The notes: a model not told the origin generated them from the letters alone. Positions 25,501 to 34,133 are shown, numbered from the stretch's first letter. The stretch is 64,000 bases of DNA from Symbioplanes lichenis (GCF_030709675.1 NZ_JAUZQD010000006.1:186001-250000), one strand, 5' to 3'. Numbers and translations are program-made.

Positions 25501-26421
25501 ATGACCCAGACCGTCGAACGCGTGACCACGCAGCCGTGGCGGTTCTTCATGACCGAGGTGCGGCGCGTGCGGCGGCTCAGCCCGAGCTTCGTGCGGGTGA
25601 CGCTCACCGGGCCGGGCGTCGACCGCTTCGCCGACAACGGGTACGACCAGCGCATCAAGCTGATCCCGCCGCTGCCCGGCGCCGGGCTGGCGCACGTGCC
25701 GACCGGCCCCGAGTGGTACACCGAGTGGCGGGCGCTGCCGGACGAGCTGCGCAACCCGATCCGGACCTACACGATCCGGGCCGTGCGCCCCGCCGCCCAC
25801 GAGATCGACATCGACATGGTGCTGCACGGCGCCACCGGGCCCGCGTCGGCGTGGGCCGAGACGGCGGCGCCCGGGGCGCAGATGTGCGTGCTGGGGCCGA
25901 ACGCGGACTTCGCCGGCGAGCACGGCGGCATCGACTTCCGGCCGCCGGCGCACACCGGCTGCCTGCTGCTGGGCGGCGACGAGACGGCCGTCCCGGCGAT
26001 CGCCTCGATCCTGGAGCGGCTGGCGCCGGACGCGAAGGGCGAGGCGCTGCTGGAAGTGCCCGAGTCGGGCGACCTGCTCGACCTGGTGGCGCCGCCCGGC
26101 GTACGGGTGACGTGGTTGCCCCGCAACGGCGCCGCGCAGGGCGACAAGCTGATCCCCGCGGTGCGCCGGGCCACCCGGGGCTTCTTCGGTGAGCGTCCCG
26201 CCGGACCCGCCGGGGAGCTCGAGGACATCGACGTCGACCACGACCTGCTCTGGGAGGTCCCGGAGCCGCTCACCGACACCAGCTCGTTCTACGCCTGGCT
26301 GGCCGGCGAGGCCGCCGTCATCCGGACGCTGCGCCGCCACCTCGTGGCCGAGTGCGGGGTGGACCGGCGCTCGGTCGCCTTCATGGGTTACTGGCGCGCG
26401 GGCAAGGCGGAAGCCAACTGA
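25501..26421 (+). CDS. siderophore-interacting protein (ViuB/SIP-type ferric-siderophore reductase)
   Basis: A 306-residue FAD/NAD(P)H flavoprotein. The FAD domain has RVRRLSPSFVRVTLTGPGVDRFADNGYDQRIKLIPPLP and RNPIRTYTIRAVRP (the R-x-Y-T/S motif binding FAD). The NAD(P)H part has TGCLLLGGDETAVPAIASILERL and the C-terminal tail AWLAGEAAVIRTLRRHLVAECGVDRRSVAFMGYWRAGKAE, all SIP family hallmarks. It reduces ferric siderophore in the cytoplasm to free Fe(II). An iron box lies upstream; no siderophore transporter is in the window. The 3' end may overlap the next AraC gene. Confidence 0.93.
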   Translation: MTQTVERVTTQPWRFFMTEVRRVRRLSPSFVRVTLTGPGVDRFADNGYDQRIKLIPPLPGAGLAHVPTGPEWYTEWRALPDELRNPIRTYTIRAVRPAAHEIDIDMVLHGATGPASAWAETAAPGAQMCVLGPNADFAGEHGGIDFRPPAHTGCLLLGGDETAVPAIASILERLAPDAKGEALLEVPESGDLLDLVAPPGVRVTWLPRNGAAQGDKLIPAVRRATRGFFGERPAGPAGELEDIDVDHDLLWEVPEPLTDTSSFYAWLAGEAAVIRTLRRHLVAECGVDRRSVAFMGYWRAGKAEAN

Positions 26422-27167
26422 CCGCCGACAGCATCACCCTCGGCGCCGGCCGGCTGCGGCACGGCTTCCGGATGGCGCCGCACTCGCACACCGTCGGGCA
26501 ACTGGTCTACGCAGCGACCGGCGCCCTGTCCATGACGACCGAGCGGGGCACCTGGATGGCGCCCGCCGACCGGGTGACCTGGACGCCGCCGGGGTTCGAA
26601 CACTCCCACCGCAGCTACGGCGACACCGACGTCCGGCTGGTCGCGATCCCGGCCGGCCTGTGCGGCGAGGTGGCTCCACGGCCGTACGTCTTCGCCGTCA
26701 GCCCCGTGCTCCGCGAGGTTCTGCTGGCGCTGACCGACCGGCCGGAGACCCGCCCCGGCGCCCACAACCGGCTGCGCGCCGTCGCCGTCGACGAGCTGGT
26801 CGAACCGGCCGGCTTCTCGCTGCACCTGCCCGAGCCGCGCGACGACCGGCTGCGGGCCGTGACGGACCGGCTGCACGCCGACCCCGGCGACAACACCACG
26901 CTGGCCGAGCTGGGCCGGGCCGTGGGGACGAGCGAACGTACCCTCAGCCGGTTGTTCCACGCCGAGCTCGGCCTGGGCTTCCACCGCTGGCGCACGGTGC
27001 TGCGCCTGCACCACGGCCTGATCCACCTGTCCGCCGGCCGGTCGGTGACCGACACCGCGATCGCGTGCGGCTGGTCCAACCCGACCAGCTTCATCGAGGC
27101 CTTCACCCAGGTCGTGGGTCAGACCCCGGGCCGCTATCAGGCGGAGCTCACGCGACACCTGAGCTGA
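26352..27167 (+). CDS. AraC family regulator with N-terminal cupin domain
   Basis: A cupin domain (LRHGFRMAPHSHTVGQLVYAATGALSMTTERGTWMAPADRVTWTPPGFEHSH) is followed by a linker and the AraC DNA-binding region (DNTTLAELGRAVGTSERTLSRLFHAELGLGFHRWRTVLRLHHGLIHLSAGRSVTDTAIACGWSNPTSFIEAFTQVVGQTPGRYQ). The start is uncertain: GTG 26352 lies inside the preceding gene, and no other ATG, GTG or TTG in this frame occurs before the cupin; a CTG at 26418 or the internal ATG of the M-A-P-H-S-H segment are alternatives. It follows the siderophore reductase gene and may share its iron-box promoter. The target is unknown. Confidence 0.85.
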   Translation: MRGGPALGRLHGLLARGQGGSQLTADSITLGAGRLRHGFRMAPHSHTVGQLVYAATGALSMTTERGTWMAPADRVTWTPPGFEHSHRSYGDTDVRLVAIPAGLCGEVAPRPYVFAVSPVLREVLLALTDRPETRPGAHNRLRAVAVDELVEPAGFSLHLPEPRDDRLRAVTDRLHADPGDNTTLAELGRAVGTSERTLSRLFHAELGLGFHRWRTVLRLHHGLIHLSAGRSVTDTAIACGWSNPTSFIEAFTQVVGQTPGRYQAELTRHLS

Positions 27168-27206
27168 GCTCCGCTTCTTGTTGTCAGGCGGAGCTCACGC
27201 GACACC
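27137..27206. repeat. 23-bp direct repeat at a convergent gene junction
   Basis: The same 23-base sequence, beginning TCAGGCGGAGCTCACG, occurs at 27137-27159 (final codons of the AraC gene) and at 27184-27206 (across the stop codon of the opposing monooxygenase). The copies are 47 bp apart start to start. Each copy contributes the left arm of a separate hairpin. Confidence 0.9.
27141..27174 (+). terminator. intrinsic terminator of the AraC gene
   Basis: GCGGAGCTCA and TGAGCTCCGC form a perfect 10-bp stem around a 14-base loop that contains the stop codon. TTCTTGTTGT follows, a T-rich tract unusual in this GC-rich sequence. This is the best intrinsic terminator in the window. Confidence 0.75.
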
Positions 27207-27218
27207 CGAAGTGAGCTC
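27191..27218 (-). terminator. hairpin at the 3' end of the PobA-like monooxygenase gene
   Basis: GAGCTCAC and GTGAGCTC pair perfectly around a 12-base loop and include the stop codon of the leftward gene. On the minus strand it is followed by ACAACAAG rather than a T-run, so it is weaker than the neighbouring terminator. Confidence 0.5.
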
Positions 27219-28349
27219 GGCAAACACGCGGCCGGCCGCCTCGGACTCGAACTGGCGGCGCAGCTCGGCCCGGGCCACCTGCTTGCGGAACTCGCCCGCG
27301 GTGGACGAGTCGCCGGCGTCGTGCATGAGATCGGTGATCCAGGTGGCGAAGGCCTGGTAGTTCCAGACGTGGTGCAGGCACGTGTCCGAATAGGCCGCGA
27401 GCAGGCTCGGATCGTCGTCCTTCAGCCGCGCGATCACGGCCCGGGCGAACGTCTCGGCGTCGAAGAGCGCCAGGTGGATGCCCTTGGCGCTCATCGGCGG
27501 CACGATGTGCGCGGCGTCGCCCAGCAGATAGAGCCGGCCGTACCGCATCGGGTCGTAGACGACGCCGCGCAGCGCGACGACCTCCTTGCTGAGGATCTCG
27601 CCCCGGCCCAGGGACCGGCCGACGCGGCTCTCGAGCTCGTCCCAAATTCGGTCGTCGGGCCACTGCTCGACGGTGTCCGTCCGGGGGCACTGCAAATAGA
27701 TGCGGCTGTTCTCGGCGCCGCGCGGGATCAGGCCGGCCAGGCCTCGCGTGTGGATCGCCATGCCGGACGTCGTGCCTGGCACCGCGGCCAGGACGCTCAG
27801 CCACGAGTACGGGAACTCGTGCGCATACCGCGTGAGCACCCCGGCCGGAATCGCCGCCCGGCTCACGCCGCGATCCCCGTCGCACCCGGCGACGTAGGCG
27901 CAGTGGATGACGTGCGTCGTCCCGGCCGGGTCCCGGAACCGTACGACCGGATCCGGGCCGGCGACGTCGTCGAGCGTGACGTCCGCCTCGTACCGGATGT
28001 CGCCGCCCTCGCGCAGGAAGATGTCGGTGAGCCGCCGGACCAGCAGCTGCTGCGGGATGAACATGCTCTCGTTGTCGTCGTCGGCCTCGATCGGCAGGGC
28101 CTCACCGTCGAGGAAGAAGCCGCCCTCCACCTCGGGCGTGGGACCGGCCTCCAGCACCTCGGCCAGCCCCCACTCGCGGAACAGCCGCACTCCCCGCGTG
28201 TCGAGCGTGCCGGCCCGCTGGCGTGCTTCGACGTACTCGCGGGGGCGGTGCTCGAGGATCACGCAGCCGATGCCGTTGCGGCGCAGAAAATTGCCGACGG
28301 TCAGGCCGGCGACGCCGGCGCCGATGATGACCACGTCAGTTTCGATCAT
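27195..28349 (-). CDS. FAD-dependent aromatic monooxygenase, 4-hydroxybenzoate 3-monooxygenase (PobA)-like
   Basis: A 384-residue class A flavin hydroxylase close in length to PobA (~390). The FAD motif is VVIIGAGVAGLTVGNFLRRNGIGCVILEHR, then EARQRAGTLDTRGVRLFREWGL, similar to the IRAGVLEQGTV segment of PobA. The DG motif is VAGCDGDRGVSRAAIP, and the second FAD motif GRLYLLGDAAHIVPPMSAKGIHLALFDAETFARAV, with the PobA-like P-P-x-x-A-K-G-x-H. It probably hydroxylates a phenolic acid with NAD(P)H. ATG 28349 is preferred over an in-frame GTG nine bases upstream. No pca genes are nearby. Confidence 0.85.
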   Translation of the reverse strand: MIETDVVIIGAGVAGLTVGNFLRRNGIGCVILEHRPREYVEARQRAGTLDTRGVRLFREWGLAEVLEAGPTPEVEGGFFLDGEALPIEADDDNESMFIPQQLLVRRLTDIFLREGGDIRYEADVTLDDVAGPDPVVRFRDPAGTTHVIHCAYVAGCDGDRGVSRAAIPAGVLTRYAHEFPYSWLSVLAAVPGTTSGMAIHTRGLAGLIPRGAENSRIYLQCPRTDTVEQWPDDRIWDELESRVGRSLGRGEILSKEVVALRGVVYDPMRYGRLYLLGDAAHIVPPMSAKGIHLALFDAETFARAVIARLKDDDPSLLAAYSDTCLHHVWNYQAFATWITDLMHDAGDSSTAGEFRKQVARAELRRQFESEAAGRVFAELTSGVA

Positions 28350-28462
28350 GCGACCCACTATCGGCGGCGGGCGCGGCGGTCACTACCGGTGATCGTCGGC
28401 GCGATGCCGGAAACCCGCCGACTTTCCGACCTTGGATCGCCGGGAATCGATATGGTGACGGC

Positions 28463-29842
28463 GTGAAGACTCGCGTCGTGGCAGCCCTCGCGTCCCTGCT
28501 GGTCGTACTCTCCCCCGCGCCGGCCGCGCACGCCGCCGCCGATGATCCGCTGCTCGATCAGTTGCACGCGATCCCCGGACTGACCGTCGTGTCGGAGACG
28601 CCGGGCACCGGCTACCGCTTCTTCGTCCTCACCTACCGCCAGCCGGCCGACCACCGGCATCCCGGCCAGGGCAGCTACGAGCAGCGGCTCACCCTGCTGC
28701 ACCGGTCCAGCGACGCGCCGGTCGTGCTCTCCACCAGCGGGTACGGCCTCGCGGCGACCCCGCGTCCGGGCCAGACCGAGCCGACGGCCATCCTCGGCGG
28801 CAACCAGATCTCGGTCGAGCACCGCTTCTTCACCCCGTCGCGCCCCGCGCCCGCCGACTGGTCGGACCTGACCATCTGGCAGGAGGCGACCGACGAGCAC
28901 CGCATCGTGACGGCGTTCAAGAGCATCTATGCCGCCAAGTGGATCCAGACCGGCGCGAGCAAGGGCGGCATGACCTCGGTCTACCACCGCCGCTTCTACC
29001 CGGGCGACGTCGACGGGGTCGTGGCCTACGTCGCCCCCGACGACGTGATCAACCCCGAGGACCGGGCCTACGACAAATTCTTTGACACCGTGGGTACGCC
29101 CACCTGCCGCCTCGCGCTCGACAACGTCCAGCGCGAGGCGTTGAAGCGGCGCGACCGGCTCGTGCCCCGGGTGGCCGCCACGGCGGCGGATCAGGGCTGG
29201 ACCTTCACGAACACGCTGGGCACGGCCGACCGCTCCTTCGAGATGACCGTCCTCGACACGGCGTGGGCCTTCTGGCAGTACTCGACGCTCGCCGACTGCG
29301 CCTCGGTGCCCGCCACCACGGCGACCGACGACGAGCTGTACGCCTGGATCGACGGCGTGGCCGGCTGGAGCTTCTACACCGACCAGTCGCTCGAGTACTA
29401 CTTCCCGTACTACTTCCAGGCGGCGTCGCAGCTCGGCTGGCCCAGCCTGAAGTTCGAACACCTGCGCGGCCTCCGCCACTATCCGGGCCTCTACACCGCC
29501 AACGCCTCCTTGCCCGCCTCCCTGCGCCGCCCCCACAACCCCCTGCCCATGATCGACGTCGACCTGTGGGTCCGTACGTCCGCCCAGCGCATGCTCTTCA
29601 TCTACGGCGAGAACGACCCGTGGGGCGCCGAACGCTTCACCCCGAGCAAGCACGACTCGGCCCTCTACGTCGCCCCGGCCACCAACCACGGCGCGAACAT
29701 CGCCCGCCTCTCCCCCGCCGACAGCGCCGCCGCAACCGCAACCCTCAAGCGCTGGGCAGGCGTCACCACAACCGCCGCCGCGCAGCGCTCCGCGCCCCTC
29801 CCCCTCGACACCATGCTGGAGGGCCGCCATCGTCTCCCCTGA
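28463..29842 (+). CDS. secreted tripeptidyl aminopeptidase, serine peptidase S37 (PS-10)-like
   Basis: A 459-residue exported alpha/beta-hydrolase-type peptidase. The signal peptide is MKTRVVAALASLLVVLSPAPAAHAA. The nucleophile elbow is QTGASKGGMTSVYHRRFYPGDVDGVVAYVAPDD (Ser ~167). Acid and base candidates are in FIYGENDPWGAERF and APATNHGANIARL. The N-terminal RFFVLTYRQPADHRHPGQGSYEQRLTLLHR is typical of S37/PS-10 Streptomyces tripeptidyl aminopeptidases. It should trim tripeptides from extracellular proteins. GTG 28463 start. It is a stand-alone gene. Confidence 0.88.
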   Translation: MKTRVVAALASLLVVLSPAPAAHAAADDPLLDQLHAIPGLTVVSETPGTGYRFFVLTYRQPADHRHPGQGSYEQRLTLLHRSSDAPVVLSTSGYGLAATPRPGQTEPTAILGGNQISVEHRFFTPSRPAPADWSDLTIWQEATDEHRIVTAFKSIYAAKWIQTGASKGGMTSVYHRRFYPGDVDGVVAYVAPDDVINPEDRAYDKFFDTVGTPTCRLALDNVQREALKRRDRLVPRVAATAADQGWTFTNTLGTADRSFEMTVLDTAWAFWQYSTLADCASVPATTATDDELYAWIDGVAGWSFYTDQSLEYYFPYYFQAASQLGWPSLKFEHLRGLRHYPGLYTANASLPASLRRPHNPLPMIDVDLWVRTSAQRMLFIYGENDPWGAERFTPSKHDSALYVAPATNHGANIARLSPADSAAATATLKRWAGVTTTAAAQRSAPLPLDTMLEGRHRLP

Positions 29843-30004
29843 CCCTCACCCCTGACACAGCTGGCCGCGCTTCCCGCGACCGCGCCGACCACCCCGAGAC
29901 GAAGCCAGAATGCTTCACCAATTCGGCTGAATTGCACGGCATCCGAACTCGTTACAGTGGGCGGTCGTGACGAACTGTGGCGCCGTCACGGATGCGGAGT
30001 TGCG

Positions 30005-31474
30005 ATGCTGTATGTCGGTGTGGGCGTAGCGAAATACCAGCACCGGTCGTTCGTGAATCTGCCTGCCGCCAACCGGGACATCAACCGACTGCATTATCTG
30101 TTCTCGAAGCGCAGATGCGCCGCCGAGCGACTCGCCGATCCCCGCCATCGTGGAGAGGTGACCGACTTCATCGAACAGCATGTTCCCGGGCATACCAGCG
30201 CGCTCCTGCACTGGGCCGGTCACGCGCTCATCAGTCCACGGGGTGAACTCCTGCTCGCCCTGGGGTCCAGTCGCCCGAACGATGTGAGCGCCGACAAGCT
30301 GCGCGCCGAGGACTTGATCGATCAGTTGGTCGCCCTCGGCGTTCGGCAGCTGATGCTGGTGATCGACACGTGCGGTGCCGCCGCCGGGATGCTCGAGTCT
30401 CTGAACGCGGCACTGGCGCGCATCGAAGGCGGCAACAAGTCGGCACGCCGGCATGCGTGGGTGGGAGTGCTGGCCGCCTCTCAGAGCGACGGCACCGCCG
30501 TCGACGGGGCGTTCGGCCGTTTCCTGTGCGACCTGTTGCGGACGGGACCCGAGAACGCGGCGGACCGAGTGCACTGGAACGCGTACAACGTGGCAGTCCG
30601 CGGCGTCGACGTCGCGCATGCGGCCCACAATGCCTGGGACGAGGACCGGGAGCAACAACTGGCCTACGGTCACATCGGTTGGTCGCAACCCCTTCTGCCG
30701 AACCCGTTCTACGATCCCACAGCGGCACCCGCGCACCTCGACGGATCGAGCGGCGGCAAGGCGCCGAGCAACGCCCAGCTTCGGGCCGATCTCGCGCTCA
30801 TGTCCGCCCCCGAAAGAGCGAGAAGCACCGTGCTCCTCCAGGTTCTGGCAGCCGCGCAGGGCCGCGGAATGCCGGCCCGTGATGTCTGGCTCATGGTGGC
30901 GGAGGCCCTGAGTACCGATGAGGAGCCGTTCACGGACGCCGATCTGCAGCACCTGACCGGACGGCTCGGCCGGCACATCACCATCGACGGCGACAACGGT
31001 CAAGCGGTGTTTCGATTGAGACACGGCCATGCGCGCCGGTTCCTTCTTGACGCCGAAACGACACGCCGCATCGATCGGGCCGTACTCCGGCTCTCCGACG
31101 GACCCGAGACGGGAATCGCGGGCAATCCTTATCTGCGTGAACACTTACGCGCGCATGCGCTGCGTGTTCTGCGGCCCGGGCGGCGGACACCTTTGGCGGA
31201 CCAGACCGACGATATGGGAGACGCTCGCGCGCTTGCGGCTGACGCGGAAGGCATGCTGCGGGAGGCAGCCGGGCTGTTGTCCGGTGCGCGAACTCATGCC
31301 GTTGAGGGTGGTGTCGCGTCTTACCTGGATCACCTGGCTGGTGAAGCCGTCCGCCTGGCGGACGCCGTAGGCCTCCTCCTCCACGAGGTGCGGGGTTACG
31401 AGGACTCATTTCCTGCCTTGACATCCGGGGGTGTTGCCGCACTTCCGCGCGGGCAAGGCGCCATCGGTATGTGA
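30005..31474 (+). CDS. caspase-like (peptidase C14) protein with STAND-type C-terminal arm but no ATPase core
   Basis: A 489-residue protein. Residues 1-235 form a caspase-like domain: MLYVGVGVAKYQH, then catalytic His73 in LLHWAGHA and catalytic Cys123 in LMLVIDTCGAAAGM, then VLAASQSDGTAVDGAFGRFLCDLL. Residues ~265-350 (STVLLQVLAAAQGRGMPARDVWLMVAEAL...DLQHLTGRLGRHITIDGDNGQAVFRLRHGHARRFLL) resemble the winged-helix arm that follows the ATPase in STAND NTPases, yet there is no P-loop between. The last ~110 residues are helical. ATG 30005 has GGAG 5 bp upstream. A TTA codon lies at 31145. Codon use is less GC-rich than its neighbours. Probably a regulated protease in cell death or defence; targets unknown. 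Confidence 0.78.
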   Translation: MLYVGVGVAKYQHRSFVNLPAANRDINRLHYLFSKRRCAAERLADPRHRGEVTDFIEQHVPGHTSALLHWAGHALISPRGELLLALGSSRPNDVSADKLRAEDLIDQLVALGVRQLMLVIDTCGAAAGMLESLNAALARIEGGNKSARRHAWVGVLAASQSDGTAVDGAFGRFLCDLLRTGPENAADRVHWNAYNVAVRGVDVAHAAHNAWDEDREQQLAYGHIGWSQPLLPNPFYDPTAAPAHLDGSSGGKAPSNAQLRADLALMSAPERARSTVLLQVLAAAQGRGMPARDVWLMVAEALSTDEEPFTDADLQHLTGRLGRHITIDGDNGQAVFRLRHGHARRFLLDAETTRRIDRAVLRLSDGPETGIAGNPYLREHLRAHALRVLRPGRRTPLADQTDDMGDARALAADAEGMLREAAGLLSGARTHAVEGGVASYLDHLAGEAVRLADAVGLLLHEVRGYEDSFPALTSGGVAALPRGQGAIGM

Positions 31475-31595
31475 CCCACGCCCGCAAGTCCGCGTGCGAA
31501 ATGCGGGGTTGCGACCTCGGCGGGCGGACTCGCCTGGACCGGGGTGGGGGTCGCCGGGGCTCGCGTGTCGGCCGAGGGCGCGCTTCGATGGGCGC

Positions 31596-32123
31596 ATGGC
31601 GCAGGTGGAGATCGAAGCGGATGACGTGCGGGCGTTCGAGGCGGCGGCCGCGGCGGCGGGGACCGATGTCGGGCGGTGGCTGGCCGCGGCGGGGCGGGCG
31701 TGGCTGGGCGCGGACGGCGACAGCGGCGGGGACGGGGGCAGCGGCGGGGGTGTTGAGCTGGGGGCGCTGTGGCGGGATGTGCTGGACGATCTCGCCGACG
31801 GTGGGTTGTCCGGGCGGCAGCTGGAGTTCCTGCGGGCGGCGCAGCCGTTCGCGCTGGTCGAGGACACCTTGTTGCTGCGGGTGCCGGACGTGATGAGTTT
31901 GCGGATCATCGACACGTCGTTCCGGCTGATGGCCGCGTTGCATGTCGAGCGGCGGCTGGGGCGGCCCGTGCAGCTCGCGCTCTCGGTCGGGGAGCCGCCG
32001 CGCGCCGCGGTCCGGGGTGAGCTGGGGCTGGTGCGGCGCTACGAGCGGCTGATCGCCCGGCCCGAGGTGACCCGTGCGCTCGCGGAGGTGCTGGCGCGGG
32101 CCGACGGGATGCCGCCGCGCTGA
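31596..32123 (+). CDS. protein with DnaA N-terminal-like domain
   Basis: A 175-residue protein. After a low-complexity Ala/Gly segment (GADGDSGGDGGSGGG), residues ~52-130 read VELGALWRDVLDDLADGGLSGRQLEFLRAAQPFALVEDTLLLRVPDVMSLRIIDTSFRLMAALHVERRLGRPVQLALSVG. This pattern of W-x-x-V-L, a hydrophobic strand L-L-L-R-V-P and a long helix ending in a V-x-L-x-L-x-V strand matches DnaA domain I. No ATPase or DNA-binding domain follows, so it could act as a DnaA- or DnaB-interacting decoy or adaptor. Family assignment is by pattern only. ATG 31596; it follows the caspase-like gene by 121 bp. Confidence 0.55.
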   Translation: MAQVEIEADDVRAFEAAAAAAGTDVGRWLAAAGRAWLGADGDSGGDGGSGGGVELGALWRDVLDDLADGGLSGRQLEFLRAAQPFALVEDTLLLRVPDVMSLRIIDTSFRLMAALHVERRLGRPVQLALSVGEPPRAAVRGELGLVRRYERLIARPEVTRALAEVLARADGMPPR

Positions 32124-32207
32124 GAGCGCCGGGAGGTTCGGCGGGTGGGGGCGGGCGGGGGCGGGTATGGTCGCGCTGCAATGTCGTGATCAAGCGGGGG
32201 GACCACC

Positions 32208-34133
32208 GTGGCCGAGCAGCAGCGGACGGCGGGGCACGGGCACGACGGCCTGCGCCTGGCGGGGGTGGTGGCCGCGCTCGGGGTGGTGTTCGGGGACATC
32301 GGCACCAGCCCGATCTACAGCTTGCAGACGGTGTTCGATCCGGGCGACCCGCATCCGGTGCCGGTCAGCACGGCCAACGTGTACGGGGTCGTGTCGCTGA
32401 TCTTCTGGTCGGTGATGATCATCGTGACGGTGACGTACGTGCTGCTGGCGCTGCGGATCGACAACGACGGCGAGGGCGGCATCATGGCGCTCATCGCGTT
32501 GCTGCGGGGGCGGGCCTCCGCCTCGGGGCGCAAGACCGCCCTGCTGCTGGCGCTGCTCGGCATCTTCGGGGCGTCGCTGTTCTTCGGCGACAGCATGATC
32601 ACGCCGGCGATCTCCGTGCTGTCGGCGGTCGAGGGCATCGAGGTGGTCGAGCCGTCCTTCGCGTCGCTGGTGGTGCCGGTGACGGCGGTCATCATCGTGG
32701 TGCTCTTCTCGGTGCAGCGTCACGGGACGACCGCGGTCGGGCGGGTCTTCGGGCCGGTGATGATCACCTGGTTCGTCGTCATCGGCGCGCTCGGGGTCAA
32801 GGGGATCGTGGCGCACCCGGCGATTCTCGAGGCGCTCTCCCCCACGTACGCGATCGGGTTCCTGGCCGGGCACTTCGGCATCGCCTTCTTCGCGCTGGCC
32901 GCGATCGTGCTCGCCGTGACCGGCGCCGAGGCCCTGTACGCCGACATGGGCCACTTCGGCCGCAAGGCCATCTCGCGCGGCTGGCTGTTCCTGGTGCTGC
33001 CCGCGCTGACGCTGAGCTACCTGGGCCAGGGCGGGCTGATCATCGCCGATCACGCCAACATCGACAGCCCGTTCTTCCTGCTGGCGCCGGGGTGGGCGCG
33101 GCTGCCGCTGGTCCTGCTGGCCACCGCCGCCACGGTCATCGCCTCCCAGGCCGTGATCACCGGCGCCTTCTCGGTGGCGTCGCAGGCCGGGCAGCTCGGC
33201 TATCTGCCGCGGCTGCGCCTGGCGCACACTTCCGAGTCGTCCATCGGCCAGATCTACGTACCGTGGATCAACTGGCTCCTGATGGTGTCCGTGCTCACGC
33301 TGGTGTTCGCCTTCCGCAGCTCGGCCGCGCTGGCCTACGCGTACGGGATGGCCGCCACCGGCACCATCACCTGCACCACGCTGCTGTCGCTCTACATGGC
33401 GCGCCGCCGCTGGGGCACGCCGGTATGGGTGATCGGCATCGGGGGCGGCTTGCTGCTCCTGGTCGACCTGCTCTTCGTCGCCGCCAACCTCACCAAGCTC
33501 GTGCACGGGGCGTGGCTGCCGCTGGCCATCGCGCTGACCGCGTTCACGCTGATGACCACGTGGAAGCGCGGGCGCCGGATCGTGACGGACGAGCGGGAGC
33601 GCCTGGAGGGGCCGCTGCTCGGCTTCATCGACGAGATCCGCACCGGCACGTCGGTGACGCAACGGGTGCCGGGCACGGCCGTCTTCCTCAACCGGGGCAA
33701 GGTCACCGCGCCGCTGGCCATGCGGGCGAACGTCGAGCACAACCACGTACGCCACGAGCACGTCATCATCATGTCGCTGGAGACCGAGCCGGTGCCCCGG
33801 GTGGCCGAGGCGGAGCGGATCGTCATCGACGACCTCGGGTACGCCCACGACGGCATCTTCCACGTCGTGGTGCGCTACGGCTACATGGAGACCCCCGACG
33901 TGCCGGCGGCGCTGGCCATGCTCGACCCCGGGACCACCGAGGGGCAGCTCGACCTCGACCAGGCGTCGTACTTCCTCTCGAAGATCGAGCTGCACCCGGG
34001 GCCGGCGCGCACGATGGCCCCCTGGCGCAAGCGCCTCTTCGTCGCCACGTCGCACGCCACGGCCGACGCCGCCGACTACTTCGGCCTGCCCCGCGACCGT
34101 ACGGTGATCATGGGGTCCCGGGTCGAGGTGTGA
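32208..34133 (+). CDS. kup: KUP-family potassium uptake protein
   Basis: A 641-residue transporter, near the usual ~630. The N-terminus AALGVVFGDIGTSPIYSLQTVF is the KUP signature. ALRIDNDGEGGIMALIALL and FFGDSMITPAISVLSAVEG follow, then ~12 helices to residue ~450 and a ~190-residue cytoplasmic C-terminal domain (GTAVFLNRGKVTAPLAMRANVEHNHVRHEHVIIMSL). It imports K+ with H+. GTG 32208 follows a GGGGGGA ribosome binding site. The 84-bp upstream gap is too short for a c-di-AMP riboswitch and shows none. Its stop directly abuts the stop of the opposing gene. Confidence 0.95.
   Translation: MAEQQRTAGHGHDGLRLAGVVAALGVVFGDIGTSPIYSLQTVFDPGDPHPVPVSTANVYGVVSLIFWSVMIIVTVTYVLLALRIDNDGEGGIMALIALLRGRASASGRKTALLLALLGIFGASLFFGDSMITPAISVLSAVEGIEVVEPSFASLVVPVTAVIIVVLFSVQRHGTTAVGRVFGPVMITWFVVIGALGVKGIVAHPAILEALSPTYAIGFLAGHFGIAFFALAAIVLAVTGAEALYADMGHFGRKAISRGWLFLVLPALTLSYLGQGGLIIADHANIDSPFFLLAPGWARLPLVLLATAATVIASQAVITGAFSVASQAGQLGYLPRLRLAHTSESSIGQIYVPWINWLLMVSVLTLVFAFRSSAALAYAYGMAATGTITCTTLLSLYMARRRWGTPVWVIGIGGGLLLLVDLLFVAANLTKLVHGAWLPLAIALTAFTLMTTWKRGRRIVTDERERLEGPLLGFIDEIRTGTSVTQRVPGTAVFLNRGKVTAPLAMRANVEHNHVRHEHVIIMSLETEPVPRVAEAERIVIDDLGYAHDGIFHVVVRYGYMETPDVPAALAMLDPGTTEGQLDLDQASYFLSKIELHPGPARTMAPWRKRLFVATSHATADAADYFGLPRDRTVIMGSRVEV

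Noticed and set aside
32124..32207. c-di-AMP (ydaO/yuaA) riboswitch before kup
   Set aside because: The gap is 84 bp, too short for the class, and lacks its conserved sequence.
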